Origin: JAFANK01 sp036741695
Lineage (GTDB): Bacteria; Vulcanimicrobiota; Vulcanimicrobiia; Eremiobacterales; Eremiobacteraceae
NCBI GenBank assembly: GCA_036741695.1
Contig: DAINRU010000013.1
Location: 1-53,724 of the forward strand
Direction of reading: 5' to 3'
Length of the DNA: 53,724 nt
The number at the start of each line of letters is the position of its first letter. The first letter of the stretch is position 1. The notes beneath the pieces were generated by a model that saw only the letters and a program-made list of their open reading frames with translations, did no database searches and was not told the DNA's origin. The position numbers and the translations under genes were made by a program. Below, in pieces: positions 30,285-37,655 of the stretch.

Positions 30285-30914
30285 ATGTTGAACGCAGCGG
30301 CGGTCAAACATCGCCTCGCCCTCCTCGTGCTCGTCACAGCCGTCGTCGCCGGTTGCGCGAACAGCCGTCCCACGGCCTCGCCCTCGGCATCGTCATCCCC
30401 CGCGCCGCCCTCGGCTGCACCCGCGAGCTCGCCGGCCGGGCCTGCCTTTTTGGGCACGAGCTATCCGTCGCAAGGTCACACGCACCTCACACCCGGCGAA
30501 CCTGACGATTTCATCTACAATTCCAACCCGCCGACCTCTGGGCCGCACCGCGAGATCTTCAACAACGCGTTCTTGAGCGCGACCTCCCTGCCGTCATACG
30601 TCCAGGTCCATCTGCTCGAGCATGGCAATGTCTTGTTGCAATACAGCTGCATCTGTCCGGACGTCGCCGCGGCGCTCGGCCAGATAGCGATGCAGTACGA
30701 CAAGCTGGCCATGCCATCAGGCGAACTGCAACCCAGCACGGCCGAGGTGCAGAACGCGGAAGAGCAGGGTCGTGCGGTCATCGTCGCGCCCTATCCGCAC
30801 ATGAAATCACGCATCGCGGTGAGCGCCTGGACGCACCTCGGCACGCTGTCGGCCGTCGATAAACAGAAGATCGAGTCGTTCATCAACGCGCATCTGGGAA
30901 ATCCAACCGAGTAG
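30285..30914 (+). CDS. DUF3105 lipoprotein
   Basis: A 209-residue lipoprotein with lipobox VAGC (Cys24), a Ser/Pro/Ala linker at about 28-52, and a DUF3105 domain that is clearly paralogous to the gene just upstream: NPPTSGPH, QVHLLEHGNVLLQYSC with His109 and His113, and CICP with Cys122/Cys124. The difference is the anchor, lipid here and a membrane helix in the upstream gene. The start at ATG 30285 gives a clean signal sequence; an upstream TTG would add ten arginine-rich residues. A repeat copy lies in the 100-base gap between the two paralogues. Confidence 0.82.
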   Translation: MLNAAAVKHRLALLVLVTAVVAGCANSRPTASPSASSSPAPPSAAPASSPAGPAFLGTSYPSQGHTHLTPGEPDDFIYNSNPPTSGPHREIFNNAFLSATSLPSYVQVHLLEHGNVLLQYSCICPDVAAALGQIAMQYDKLAMPSGELQPSTAEVQNAEEQGRAVIVAPYPHMKSRIAVSAWTHLGTLSAVDKQKIESFINAHLGNPTE

Positions 30915-30916
30915 GA

Positions 30917-31171
30917 CTAGAGCTCTGTGACCTCGCCGTCGTCGCTGCAATAGTCGACGCGCATCACCCACAGCGGCGTGAGTTTGCGCTCGCGCAGCCA
31001 GGCCGCTGCCGCGTTCGCGTCAGTGGCGTCGAACTCGACGAGCAGCTGTTCTGAGATCTGCCCCGCGAGGATGCGCCGCGCACCGCCCGCCGCAAAAACG
31101 CTGCGGCACAGCGCCGCAAAGGCCGGTTTGGGCAAGCAGCCGAGCGCATGCAGCGACAGGTAGCGTGCCAC
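30917..31171 (-). CDS. Small hypothetical protein, 84 residues
   Basis: I do not recognise this protein. The 84 residues have a pattern resembling a small ferredoxin-like alpha/beta domain (ARRILAGQISEQLLVEFDAT, then AAAWLRERKLTPLWVMRVDY). Two cysteines near the start (GCLP and LCRS) and one near the end are present. The GTG start at 31171 is five bases after the thioredoxin stop, so it is probably co-transcribed with that gene. It is convergent with the DUF3105 lipoprotein, stops two bases apart. Confidence 0.6.
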   Translation of the reverse strand: MARYLSLHALGCLPKPAFAALCRSVFAAGGARRILAGQISEQLLVEFDATDANAAAAWLRERKLTPLWVMRVDYCSDDGEVTEL

Positions 31172-31176
31172 AGGCT

Positions 31177-31830
31177 CTACCCGCCGGCGCGCCGGATCGC
31201 ATTCATCAGCACGCTTTGTGAAACCTCACCGCTGCTCGCGTAGACGATCGTGCCATGTTTATCGACGACGAAGATCGTCGGGAATCCGTTGAGGCCGAAC
31301 TTCTTGGCCACGACGAGATCGGTGTCGAGCAGGCTCGGCCACGTGACGCCATACGTGCTCTCGAACGTGTCGACGTCAGCTTGGTTCTCAGGGACGAGAT
31401 TGTCCGGGGTGGAGTTGGCCGCATACGGGGATCCCGTGACCGACACCATGGCGAGTCTTGATTCGGGCACCTGCGCGCGGATGGCGCGCAGCACTTTCGT
31501 CATGCGCTGGCAATGCGGGCACCAGGTGGCGAAGATCTCCAGCAGATATGGCGTGCCGGCGAGCGACGATGAGGAGAAGGCCCCGATCTTGCTGGGCAAC
31601 TGGAAGGCCGGCGCGCGCGTTCCCGCCGTGAGTTGCGGCGGCAGATCCGGTGCGCCCGTTGCGACAGCCGAGCCAGGGACCGCGCGATTGCCGTGCAGAA
31701 CGGCATAGATGATGATGATGACGACGAGGAGCACGCCGATCGCGCCCGCGATCAGCGTCATATGATTGAGCGGCGAGGCGGGAGCCGGCGCTTGCTGACC
31801 TTGTCCGGCGTTCTTGGACCTCGCGCTCAT
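31177..31830 (-). CDS. Membrane-anchored TlpA-like thioredoxin
   Basis: A 217-residue thiol-disulfide protein. One membrane helix at about 25-46 (TLIAGAIGVLLVVIIIIYAV) anchors it, with the thioredoxin domain outside at about 68-217. The redox motif is WCPHC with Cys104 and Cys107, and the cis-proline loop is GFPTIFVVDKHG. It probably reduces cysteines of secreted apo-proteins. The start ATG 31830 has GAGGAGGGG upstream. It is divergent from, and nearly touching, a MauE-type gene, a partner that often supplies electrons to such proteins. Confidence 0.88.
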   Translation of the reverse strand: MSARSKNAGQGQQAPAPASPLNHMTLIAGAIGVLLVVIIIIYAVLHGNRAVPGSAVATGAPDLPPQLTAGTRAPAFQLPSKIGAFSSSSLAGTPYLLEIFATWCPHCQRMTKVLRAIRAQVPESRLAMVSVTGSPYAANSTPDNLVPENQADVDTFESTYGVTWPSLLDTDLVVAKKFGLNGFPTIFVVDKHGTIVYASSGEVSQSVLMNAIRRAGG

Positions 31831-32241
31831 GTCGTGCCCCTCCTCGTCCGTATCGCGCTCGGCGCGCTGTTCGTCATCGCCGGCAGCTTGAAGATCGCCC
31901 ATCCGGCAGACCTCGCGGCAGCCATCACCGCCTATCGCCTGGGTCTTCCTCCCCAGGTGGTTGCCGCAATGGCGGTCGCACTCCCGCCGCTCGAGATATT
32001 GCTCGGAGTGTATCTCATCGCAGGGCTATTACTGCCGCTCGTGTCTGGCGTGGCCGTCGCCATTCTCGCGCTCTTCACCGGCATCGTCGCCTCAGCCGTC
32101 ATCCGCGGTCTGTCCGCCCCATGCGGCTGCTTCGGACCGGCCGACAATGCGCCCGCCACGTGGATCACCGTGCTGCGCGACCTGAGCTTCTTGCTGCCCG
32201 CCGTCTACCTCGCCTGGTGGTCAAGAACCCGCCTGCGTTAA
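31792..32241 (+). CDS. MauE/DoxX-like membrane protein
   Basis: A membrane protein with four hydrophobic helices, beginning VRIALGALFVIAGSLKIAHP and ending PAVYLAWWSRTRLR. The family includes MauE, needed for maturation of methylamine dehydrogenase disulfides. A CxC pair is visible in SAPCGCFGP between helices three and four, a typical MauE-type redox site. The start is uncertain: TTG 31792 has GGGAG at a good distance, ATG 31762 has no ribosome site, and GTG 31834 matches the usual family N-terminus. It is divergent from the TlpA-like gene, and the first two choices overlap it. Confidence 0.75.
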   Translation: MLTLSGVLGPRAHVVPLLVRIALGALFVIAGSLKIAHPADLAAAITAYRLGLPPQVVAAMAVALPPLEILLGVYLIAGLLLPLVSGVAVAILALFTGIVASAVIRGLSAPCGCFGPADNAPATWITVLRDLSFLLPAVYLAWWSRTRLR

Positions 32242-32254
32242 AATGATGAGACAC

Positions 32255-32304
32255 GGCTCCCGCTACGATGATCGCCACGTGGACGATCATCGTAGCCTTG
32301 AGCC
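32255..32304. terminator. Large hairpin between convergent genes
   Basis: Perfect 13-bp arms GCTACGATGATCG (32262-32274) and CGATCATCGTAGC (32284-32296) enclose a nine-base loop that itself contains the palindrome CCACGTGG. Outer GGCTC and GAGCC (32255 and 32300) extend the stem. Its place between the ends of two convergent units indicates bidirectional termination; the T-richness TTGTTCTT follows on the plus strand. Confidence 0.8.
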
Positions 32305-32335
32305 GTTGTTCTTGGATACTTCCCCTGAAGCTGAA

Positions 32336-33670
32336 TTAGAACTTCACGCCGAGCCCAAGATAGGGGCCGGCATGTGTTTCGTTCGAAGGCGACGCTTGTT
32401 TGAAGGTGAACCGGTCGCCGCTAAACCCGGCATACGTGTAGAATGGCGTATCTCCAAACTCGTAGTTGATACCGAGGTCGTATTTGTAGATCTGGTATGC
32501 GGTGGTGAGGTTAAGGCCCGCATTTGGACCCGTCGGCACGGTGTACTGACCCCGAGCGTTCGGGTAGTAGAAGAAGGAGGCGAACCAGCCAAGGCCGCCG
32601 GTGAAGTCGGGCAGCTTCTCAAGGCCGATGCCGCCACCGGTCACTGAGGGGTCACCGTAATTGTTCGAACCCTGGATATATCCCACGCCCACGTAGACGT
32701 GCGGTTTGGCGATCTGGTACTCGAGCCGTCCGTCCAGCGTCGACTGCCGCCCGAGGAACTGCGGGACCGTCGCCGTGCCGCCGTCGATCGTATTGAATGT
32801 CGTGAACGGATTGCCGTTCGCCGGCGCATTGTTTGCCGACACGAACTGGTTCTGCCGCCAGTCGACTTTGACGGCGAATTTGGCGAGCAGGTATGCGCCG
32901 GATGCAACGTAGTTGGCGCCCTTGTACGCAGCGCCTGAGCCGCCGGCAGAGTAGTCATTGTACACACTCGCCAGGGCATAGCCGCCCTCGACATAGGCGC
33001 GGTAGCCCGGCGTCGGCGTCGGCGTCGGCACGGGCGTCGGCGCAGGTGTGGGTGGCGGTGGCGGTGGCGTCGGAACAGGCGTGGGCGGGATATAGCGCAC
33101 CACTGCCACGTGCTGCTCGGGCACCCATTGGACGTATGCGCCCAGCGCCTCAGAGATCACCCGGATAGGAACCAGGAGCACGCCTTTGTACATGATGGGC
33201 GGCACGTCAAGCGGACGTGACTCGCCGTTGATGACGACTTCATTCTTTCCAAGCGTCACCTCGACATCGGATCCAGGCTTGGTCGCCCTGACGGATTTGG
33301 CCGACCCATCATAGGACACCGTCGCGCCCATCTGCTCGAACATGCTGCGAACAGGCACCATGAGCGTGCCGTTCTTGACGAGCGCTGCTAACACGCGGCC
33401 TTGACGGAGTGCGTCGGGGTTAGCGTACACATGGTGATCGTTGAAGAGGATCGGGACCTCGCCGGATGGCGGGCTGCCGAAGTCCATTGGCGGCAGCGCG
33501 GGCGCCATCTGCTGCGCTGCTGGTGCAGGCGTGCTGGACATCACGGGTGCCGGCATCGTCGTTGCCATCATCGTGGGCGTCGGGCTGGGCGACGGGTCAG
33601 CCAAGCTTGGCGCAATCCCCGCAACGAGACATACTGCCGTCGCGAAGACGGCGAGAGAGAGATGCTTCAA
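32336..33670 (-). CDS. Stalk-domain (Cu amine oxidase N-like) protein with C-terminal beta-barrel
   Basis: A 444-residue exported protein read from TTG 33670, which has AGGAGGAGC upstream. It has a signal peptide at 1-24 (cleavage after PSLA), a Pro/Ala/Met-rich stretch and then a copper-amine-oxidase N-terminal-like stalk domain at about 75-193 (GTLMVPVRSMFEQMGATVSY and GVLLVPIRVISEALGAYVQW are its repeated blocks). A Pro-Thr-Val linker occupies 195-222. Residues 223-444 are alternating aromatic strands ending in Phe (LGLGVKF), like an outer-membrane barrel. The stalk domain does not imply copper binding. It follows the TonB receptor by about 65 bases in the same operon. Confidence 0.8.
   Translation of the reverse strand: MKHLSLAVFATAVCLVAGIAPSLADPSPSPTPTMMATTMPAPVMSSTPAPAAQQMAPALPPMDFGSPPSGEVPILFNDHHVYANPDALRQGRVLAALVKNGTLMVPVRSMFEQMGATVSYDGSAKSVRATKPGSDVEVTLGKNEVVINGESRPLDVPPIMYKGVLLVPIRVISEALGAYVQWVPEQHVAVVRYIPPTPVPTPPPPPPTPAPTPVPTPTPTPGYRAYVEGGYALASVYNDYSAGGSGAAYKGANYVASGAYLLAKFAVKVDWRQNQFVSANNAPANGNPFTTFNTIDGGTATVPQFLGRQSTLDGRLEYQIAKPHVYVGVGYIQGSNNYGDPSVTGGGIGLEKLPDFTGGLGWFASFFYYPNARGQYTVPTGPNAGLNLTTAYQIYKYDLGINYEFGDTPFYTYAGFSGDRFTFKQASPSNETHAGPYLGLGVKF
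33005..33088 (-). repeat. Low-complexity repeat encoding the Pro-Thr-Val linker
   Basis: Irregular GGCGTCGGC- and GGTGGC-type short repeats encode the 28-residue PTPVPTP-like linker of the stalk-barrel protein. It is a coding tandem repeat and a likely place for length variation. Confidence 0.7.
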
Positions 33671-33735
33671 GGTAAGCTCCTCCTGCAGGATAGCCAGAGC
33701 ACTATCCGGATTGGCGATTCTCGCGACGGCGCCCA

Positions 33736-36024
33736 TCAGATGATCGGCGCCGTCAGCTTGAGGATGATCGACCGGCCTTGCGCGTACTGCGTGGAGTTGA
33801 AACCGTTATCCAGCTTGATGGGATAGATGTTGTTGAGCAGGTTGTTCGCATCGACTTCCCAACCGACCATGCCCTTCGAAGCGGGTTGTCCGTAGTCCAC
33901 GTTGAGCTCCCAGTGCACGGGAAGCCGCCCTGCTCCGTTTTCGAATTGCACGGGGAAGCCGGTGCCGTAGAGCGCCTGGAACGTGGCGTAGCGGCCGCTC
34001 GGCCTCAGGTTCCAGGTGTACGCGGTGTTGATGGTGACGGTTTGGTCGTGATCCTCGACTGCCCACGAGTTCGCGCCCTGGAGAGCGGCTGGGGAGAAGA
34101 GGAAGGTGCCGCCGGAGATGCCATACGCTTGGCTCAAGCTCTCGCCGAACGAGACGAAGTAGTTGTTCCCGGTCTCGGGGGCGCGCCCACGAACGCTGAC
34201 CTCCACGCCCTGGGCTTGGCCATAGGCGGAATTGAACTCGGTGAAGAGCGGCGTACCGCCGATCTGCGTTGTGTCGAGAACGTTCACCACATTGCGCGAC
34301 CATAGCGTGACGTAGCCGCTCGTCAAGGGTGAGAACGTATGCTCGAGACCCCCTTCGTAGATCGAATCTGTCTCGGGCTTGAGGTCGTAGACCGGCAACT
34401 GGGTGGTCGAGCCGCCCCCGAGAATCACCGCACTGCGGCGCACGTCTTCGAGCTGCGGTGCGGCATACAGTCGCCCATACCAGAAATGCAGGATGTCTTT
34501 GGAGTCGGCCTGGAGGTTGGCCTCGATGCGCGGGCTGATCTGATGACCGCTGGTGAAGCCGGTGGAGTGGTCGTAGCGCAATCCGCCGTTGACACTGAGA
34601 ATCGGTGTCACTTGCCACTTATCCTGGGCGTAGAGTCCGAAATTGGAGCCGCGCTGCGCGTAGTTGTCGTAGAAGGGCGGCGCAAGCAACTGGGTGACGG
34701 GATCGATGTAGAGCGTAGTGAACTGGCTCGCAGCGTTCTCGACGTCCATCTGCAAGCCGGTCTTGAAGCTATTCCTATCGTCGCTTCGGAAGAACGCAGT
34801 CGCCAGCCCAAGGAAGTTGCCTTGGCGATTCTGATAGATGGACGACTGCGAAGCACCTTGCAGGTCCGCAGCCGGGTCGTTGAGGTACTGGATCTTCCCC
34901 GAGCTGTACCACGGGGAGATCTCAAAATAGCCCTGACCATCTTTGCTCAGTTCGTTGAACGTGAGGTTGGTGAACCTGACGTACTCCTTCTGCACGTCGT
35001 CGGTGCCGGGGATCGACCAGTTGGCGTCATTCGGATCGTTTTTGTCCGTATTGATGGGGATCTGGAAAGCCGCGTACTGGGTCGCGTAATCGAACGCTAA
35101 CGTGCTGCGGCTGCCCGGCGAGAAGATCAGGCGTGCGAAGCCATCGTTTTGATTCGAGTTGTCATTTTGGGGGACCGGGGTGGGTGGGTCTAGCCCAAAC
35201 CCCGTGCGCAAGAAGTTCCCACCGAAAAAGGCTCGGAAATCGCCGCTGCCCACGCTTTGATTGAATGAAGCTCCGGCCGTTCCGTACGATCCACCGGAGA
35301 GCGACACCGTTCCGAAATCACCGCCGCTGATGTCCGTCGCCCGTCGCGTGCTCACGTCGACGACCGCACCTTGACGCTGACCGCCGAATTCCGCAGGCAT
35401 GGACCCGGTGAAGACCTCGAGGGCGTTGATGTCGCGCGGATCGATGATCTCCGAGAAATAGGAGCCTGTGGTCTGCGGCGTCGGTACGCCGTCGATCTCA
35501 TAGGTGACGCCGTGAAAGCCGCGCGACACGGGTTCGTTGTAGGAGAACGGCACGATTCCGGGGACCGTCTCCACGACCTTGGCCAGCGACTGATTATCCG
35601 GCAGCGTATCGATGGTGCGTTGCGAGATGACGCCGACGCTGACGGGCTGCCCCGAGACGGTGCTCGTGCCCGTAACCCGGACGGTACCGATCGTTTTTGG
35701 CCCTAAGTGAAAGCTCACCGTGATGACGTTTCCGGTTGAGACCGTGACATAATTGGTCTGCGGATCATATCCATCGGCCGTGACCGTCACCGCATACGTG
35801 TCGAAGGCCACGCGGGGGAAACTGAAGTGTCCGGCGGGGTCCGTTCTCGTCGTCATCGCCGCCGAATCCTCGGCCTTGAGCACCACGGTCGCTCCCGAAA
35901 CCGGATTGTTCGCGGTATTGACCACGACACCGGACACAGCACCATACACGTCGGCTCGGGCTGTCGCCGTCGACAGCAAACACAGGGATGCTCCTAAGAT
36001 GAATGCCGCGATTCTCGATCGCAT
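33736..36024 (-). CDS. TonB-dependent receptor (left arm of the divergent module)
   Basis: A 762-residue outer-membrane receptor. Signal peptide (RIAAFILGASLCLLSTATARA), then a carboxypeptidase-like regulatory domain at about 30-115 (VYGAVSGVVVNTANNPVSGA), a plug at about 120-240 (LPDNQSLAKVVETVPGIVPF, then FTGSMPAEFGGQRQGAVVDV) and a barrel to the end. The substrate is unknown. The start at ATG 36024 has GGAGG upstream. It lies between a four-helix membrane protein gene and the stalk-barrel gene in a minus-strand operon that begins at the Fur-like box. No separate TonB box can be pointed out with confidence. Confidence 0.9.
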   Translation of the reverse strand: MRSRIAAFILGASLCLLSTATARADVYGAVSGVVVNTANNPVSGATVVLKAEDSAAMTTRTDPAGHFSFPRVAFDTYAVTVTADGYDPQTNYVTVSTGNVITVSFHLGPKTIGTVRVTGTSTVSGQPVSVGVISQRTIDTLPDNQSLAKVVETVPGIVPFSYNEPVSRGFHGVTYEIDGVPTPQTTGSYFSEIIDPRDINALEVFTGSMPAEFGGQRQGAVVDVSTRRATDISGGDFGTVSLSGGSYGTAGASFNQSVGSGDFRAFFGGNFLRTGFGLDPPTPVPQNDNSNQNDGFARLIFSPGSRSTLAFDYATQYAAFQIPINTDKNDPNDANWSIPGTDDVQKEYVRFTNLTFNELSKDGQGYFEISPWYSSGKIQYLNDPAADLQGASQSSIYQNRQGNFLGLATAFFRSDDRNSFKTGLQMDVENAASQFTTLYIDPVTQLLAPPFYDNYAQRGSNFGLYAQDKWQVTPILSVNGGLRYDHSTGFTSGHQISPRIEANLQADSKDILHFWYGRLYAAPQLEDVRRSAVILGGGSTTQLPVYDLKPETDSIYEGGLEHTFSPLTSGYVTLWSRNVVNVLDTTQIGGTPLFTEFNSAYGQAQGVEVSVRGRAPETGNNYFVSFGESLSQAYGISGGTFLFSPAALQGANSWAVEDHDQTVTINTAYTWNLRPSGRYATFQALYGTGFPVQFENGAGRLPVHWELNVDYGQPASKGMVGWEVDANNLLNNIYPIKLDNGFNSTQYAQGRSIILKLTAPII

Positions 36025-36091
36025 GGGTGTCCTCCAAAAGCGCAAAAGCAAAAAGGCTTAAGGCCGATCCGACAAGCGAGGCTTGTCGTGC

Positions 36092-36784
36092 CTAAGCGGA
36101 GATTGCGAAGGCTTGCGGAGGAGGGCGGTTGGCGAGGCCGAGAGCGAGGAGGGGCGGCTTGCTACCCGATGCCCAGAGACTGACCTGCGGTCGAGCTACG
36201 GGTTTAGCCGTTTCACGCAAAGACGTGCGGCGCAGGAATGTGGCGATCGCGCCCATGATGCTGCGCGTCTTCACGCAAACGAACCGCGAGACGCGGTACA
36301 GCACAAACGCGAAGACCAAACCCACGAGTATGTGGACGAGCGCCGCCGTCTCGTGGCCGGGTCCAAAGATAGCGGCGAGGCCGCCGTTGAATCTCGACCA
36401 ACGCTGTTCGAGGAGCTCGATGCCGATGAAGGCACAGAATTGGGCGCCGACGAGAGCGACGGCAGCGCGCATAAACCCCATCCGCACGATCCCATCGAGC
36501 GCAGGCACGAGGCAATCTGCATCTGCTCCGGCTCGCATGGCGCAACGCACGAGACGCCACGCGATGAGGGCGAGCACGATGACGAACAGCGCGGCGGCTG
36601 CCTCGATCACGAAGTTCTGCGCAGAGTGGACATAATTCGCGCGGCCGTCCCCGAACAGCCGCATGCTCTCCAGCCACAGCTCGAGCGTGTGCGCGCAAGC
36701 CGAGGAAGCAAGGGCGGCGGCTGCGATGAGGGGCCAGGCCAGTATATAGGAAGGTCGCATCTGTCTAAAGGGTGTTTTCGGCAA
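36092..36784 (-). CDS. Four-helix membrane protein (left arm)
   Basis: I do not recognise this 230-residue protein. Helices are at about 13-32 (ILAWPLIAAAALASSACA), 57-79, 104-125 and 147-167. The long tail is rich in Pro and basic residues and contains ANRPPPQA. The architecture, a similar third helix and the RPPP tail suggest it is a distant paralogue of the protein encoded at 36979-37602 on the other side of the Fur-like box. The start is TTG 36784 with GGAAGG eight bases upstream; ATG 36760 is an alternative giving 222 residues. It is the first gene of the leftward operon. Confidence 0.65.
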   Translation of the reverse strand: MPKTPFRQMRPSYILAWPLIAAAALASSACAHTLELWLESMRLFGDGRANYVHSAQNFVIEAAAALFVIVLALIAWRLVRCAMRAGADADCLVPALDGIVRMGFMRAAVALVGAQFCAFIGIELLEQRWSRFNGGLAAIFGPGHETAALVHILVGLVFAFVLYRVSRFVCVKTRSIMGAIATFLRRTSLRETAKPVARPQVSLWASGSKPPLLALGLANRPPPQAFAISA

Positions 36785-36862
36785 GCTCGAGGCCTTCCAT
36801 GCCTCCGTTCAGGGCATTTTCAGGCACGTGCGCGCTACGTTGGACCAGGAGGGTCCGGGGGC

Positions 36863-36883
36863 TATTGAGAATCATTATCAATA
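36863..36883. promoter_or_regulatory. Fur-family operator in the divergent receptor promoter region
   Basis: Arms TATTGAGAAT and ATTATCAATA around one C pair at 9 of 10 positions. In the opposite orientation it matches the 25611 operator at 18 of 21 positions by my alignment, so the same regulator probably binds both. It is placed between the two divergent membrane-protein/receptor operons and should control both. Confidence 0.75.
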
Positions 36884-36978
36884 AGCGGCCGCGATGAGCA
36901 TCACCTTTCCGCATCGTGTGAATGGGAGCCCATCTTGACCCGACGAACGAAAATGCCGATAATCTCACTAGAAGAACG

Positions 36979-37602
36979 ATGACAACGACACCATCCGTCC
37001 CAAACCTGCGTATCTTTTATCTGCTCCTGATCGGAGTGGGTAGCCTGCTGGCGCATTTGGCCACCGAGTTCGCGGCGATGGGCACGGATGCCGATGCCGT
37101 GCTCTTCAGCCCACGCCACTGGTATCTCGGCTTGGCCGTCGTCGTCGGCACGATCGCATTCATCGTACGCGGGCGCGCTCTGATTCGTCATGCACAAGGC
37201 CAGCGCGATCTGAAGCGCATCTTGAGCATTGGACTTGATGGTCTACCGTTGCACGCAAAGGGGGCACGCTACTACGCGCTGACCGCCGGGCTGCAACTGG
37301 GGATCGGCGCTCTGACGCAGATCGGCGAAGGTTGCCCGTTCTGCAGCCACGACGTGATCGCCGGGCTGCTGGGCGCGCTGCTCACCGTGGTGTTGCTCGC
37401 TGTCCTCACGCACGCGCTCCGGGCCCGGTTGCCGAACATCGTCTGCGCCCTCGTCGGTCACCTCACTCGGGAAACCGAGCTTCAGGCGCCCACTTTCGTC
37501 CGCCCACGTCTGGGCGGCGCGCCGGCAAGTCTTGGAGTTTGGTTCCCGCTTCTCTTCAACCGGCCGCCTCCGTATCTCCAGCCACACTACGCATCAGCCT
37601 AA
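36979..37602 (+). CDS. Four-helix membrane protein (right arm)
   Basis: I do not recognise this 207-residue protein. Helices are at about 12-33 (IFYLLLIGVGSLLAHLATEF), 48-66, 95-114 and 124-146. A CPFC pair lies in GEGCPFCSHD between helices three and four. The tail contains FNRPPPYL, like the RPPP tail of the left-arm protein at 36092. ATG 36979 is preferred to 36922 because the upstream residues look non-coding and AGAAG lies just before it. It is the first gene of the rightward operon, followed by a TonB receptor. A perfect 21-bp palindrome overlaps its stop codon. Confidence 0.65.
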   Translation: MTTTPSVPNLRIFYLLLIGVGSLLAHLATEFAAMGTDADAVLFSPRHWYLGLAVVVGTIAFIVRGRALIRHAQGQRDLKRILSIGLDGLPLHAKGARYYALTAGLQLGIGALTQIGEGCPFCSHDVIAGLLGALLTVVLLAVLTHALRARLPNIVCALVGHLTRETELQAPTFVRPRLGGAPASLGVWFPLLFNRPPPYLQPHYASA

Positions 37603-37611
37603 GGCTGATGC
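37591..37611. repeat. Perfect 21-bp palindrome over a stop codon
   Basis: Arms GCATCAGCCT and AGGCTGATGC around a central A, with the TAA stop (37600-37602) of the right-arm membrane protein in the middle. There is no T tract. It could stabilise or attenuate the message before the receptor gene 45 bases downstream, or be a protein-binding site. Confidence 0.6.
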
Positions 37612-37655
37612 CGGCCCGCGCACATTAGCGGGATCCTTACAGCTGGAGTATTTCT

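Noticed and set aside
33005..33088. GC-rich tandem repeat considered as a minisatellite or CRISPR-like array
   Set aside because: The units are irregular and in frame with the Pro-Thr-Val linker of the stalk-barrel protein; no spacers.
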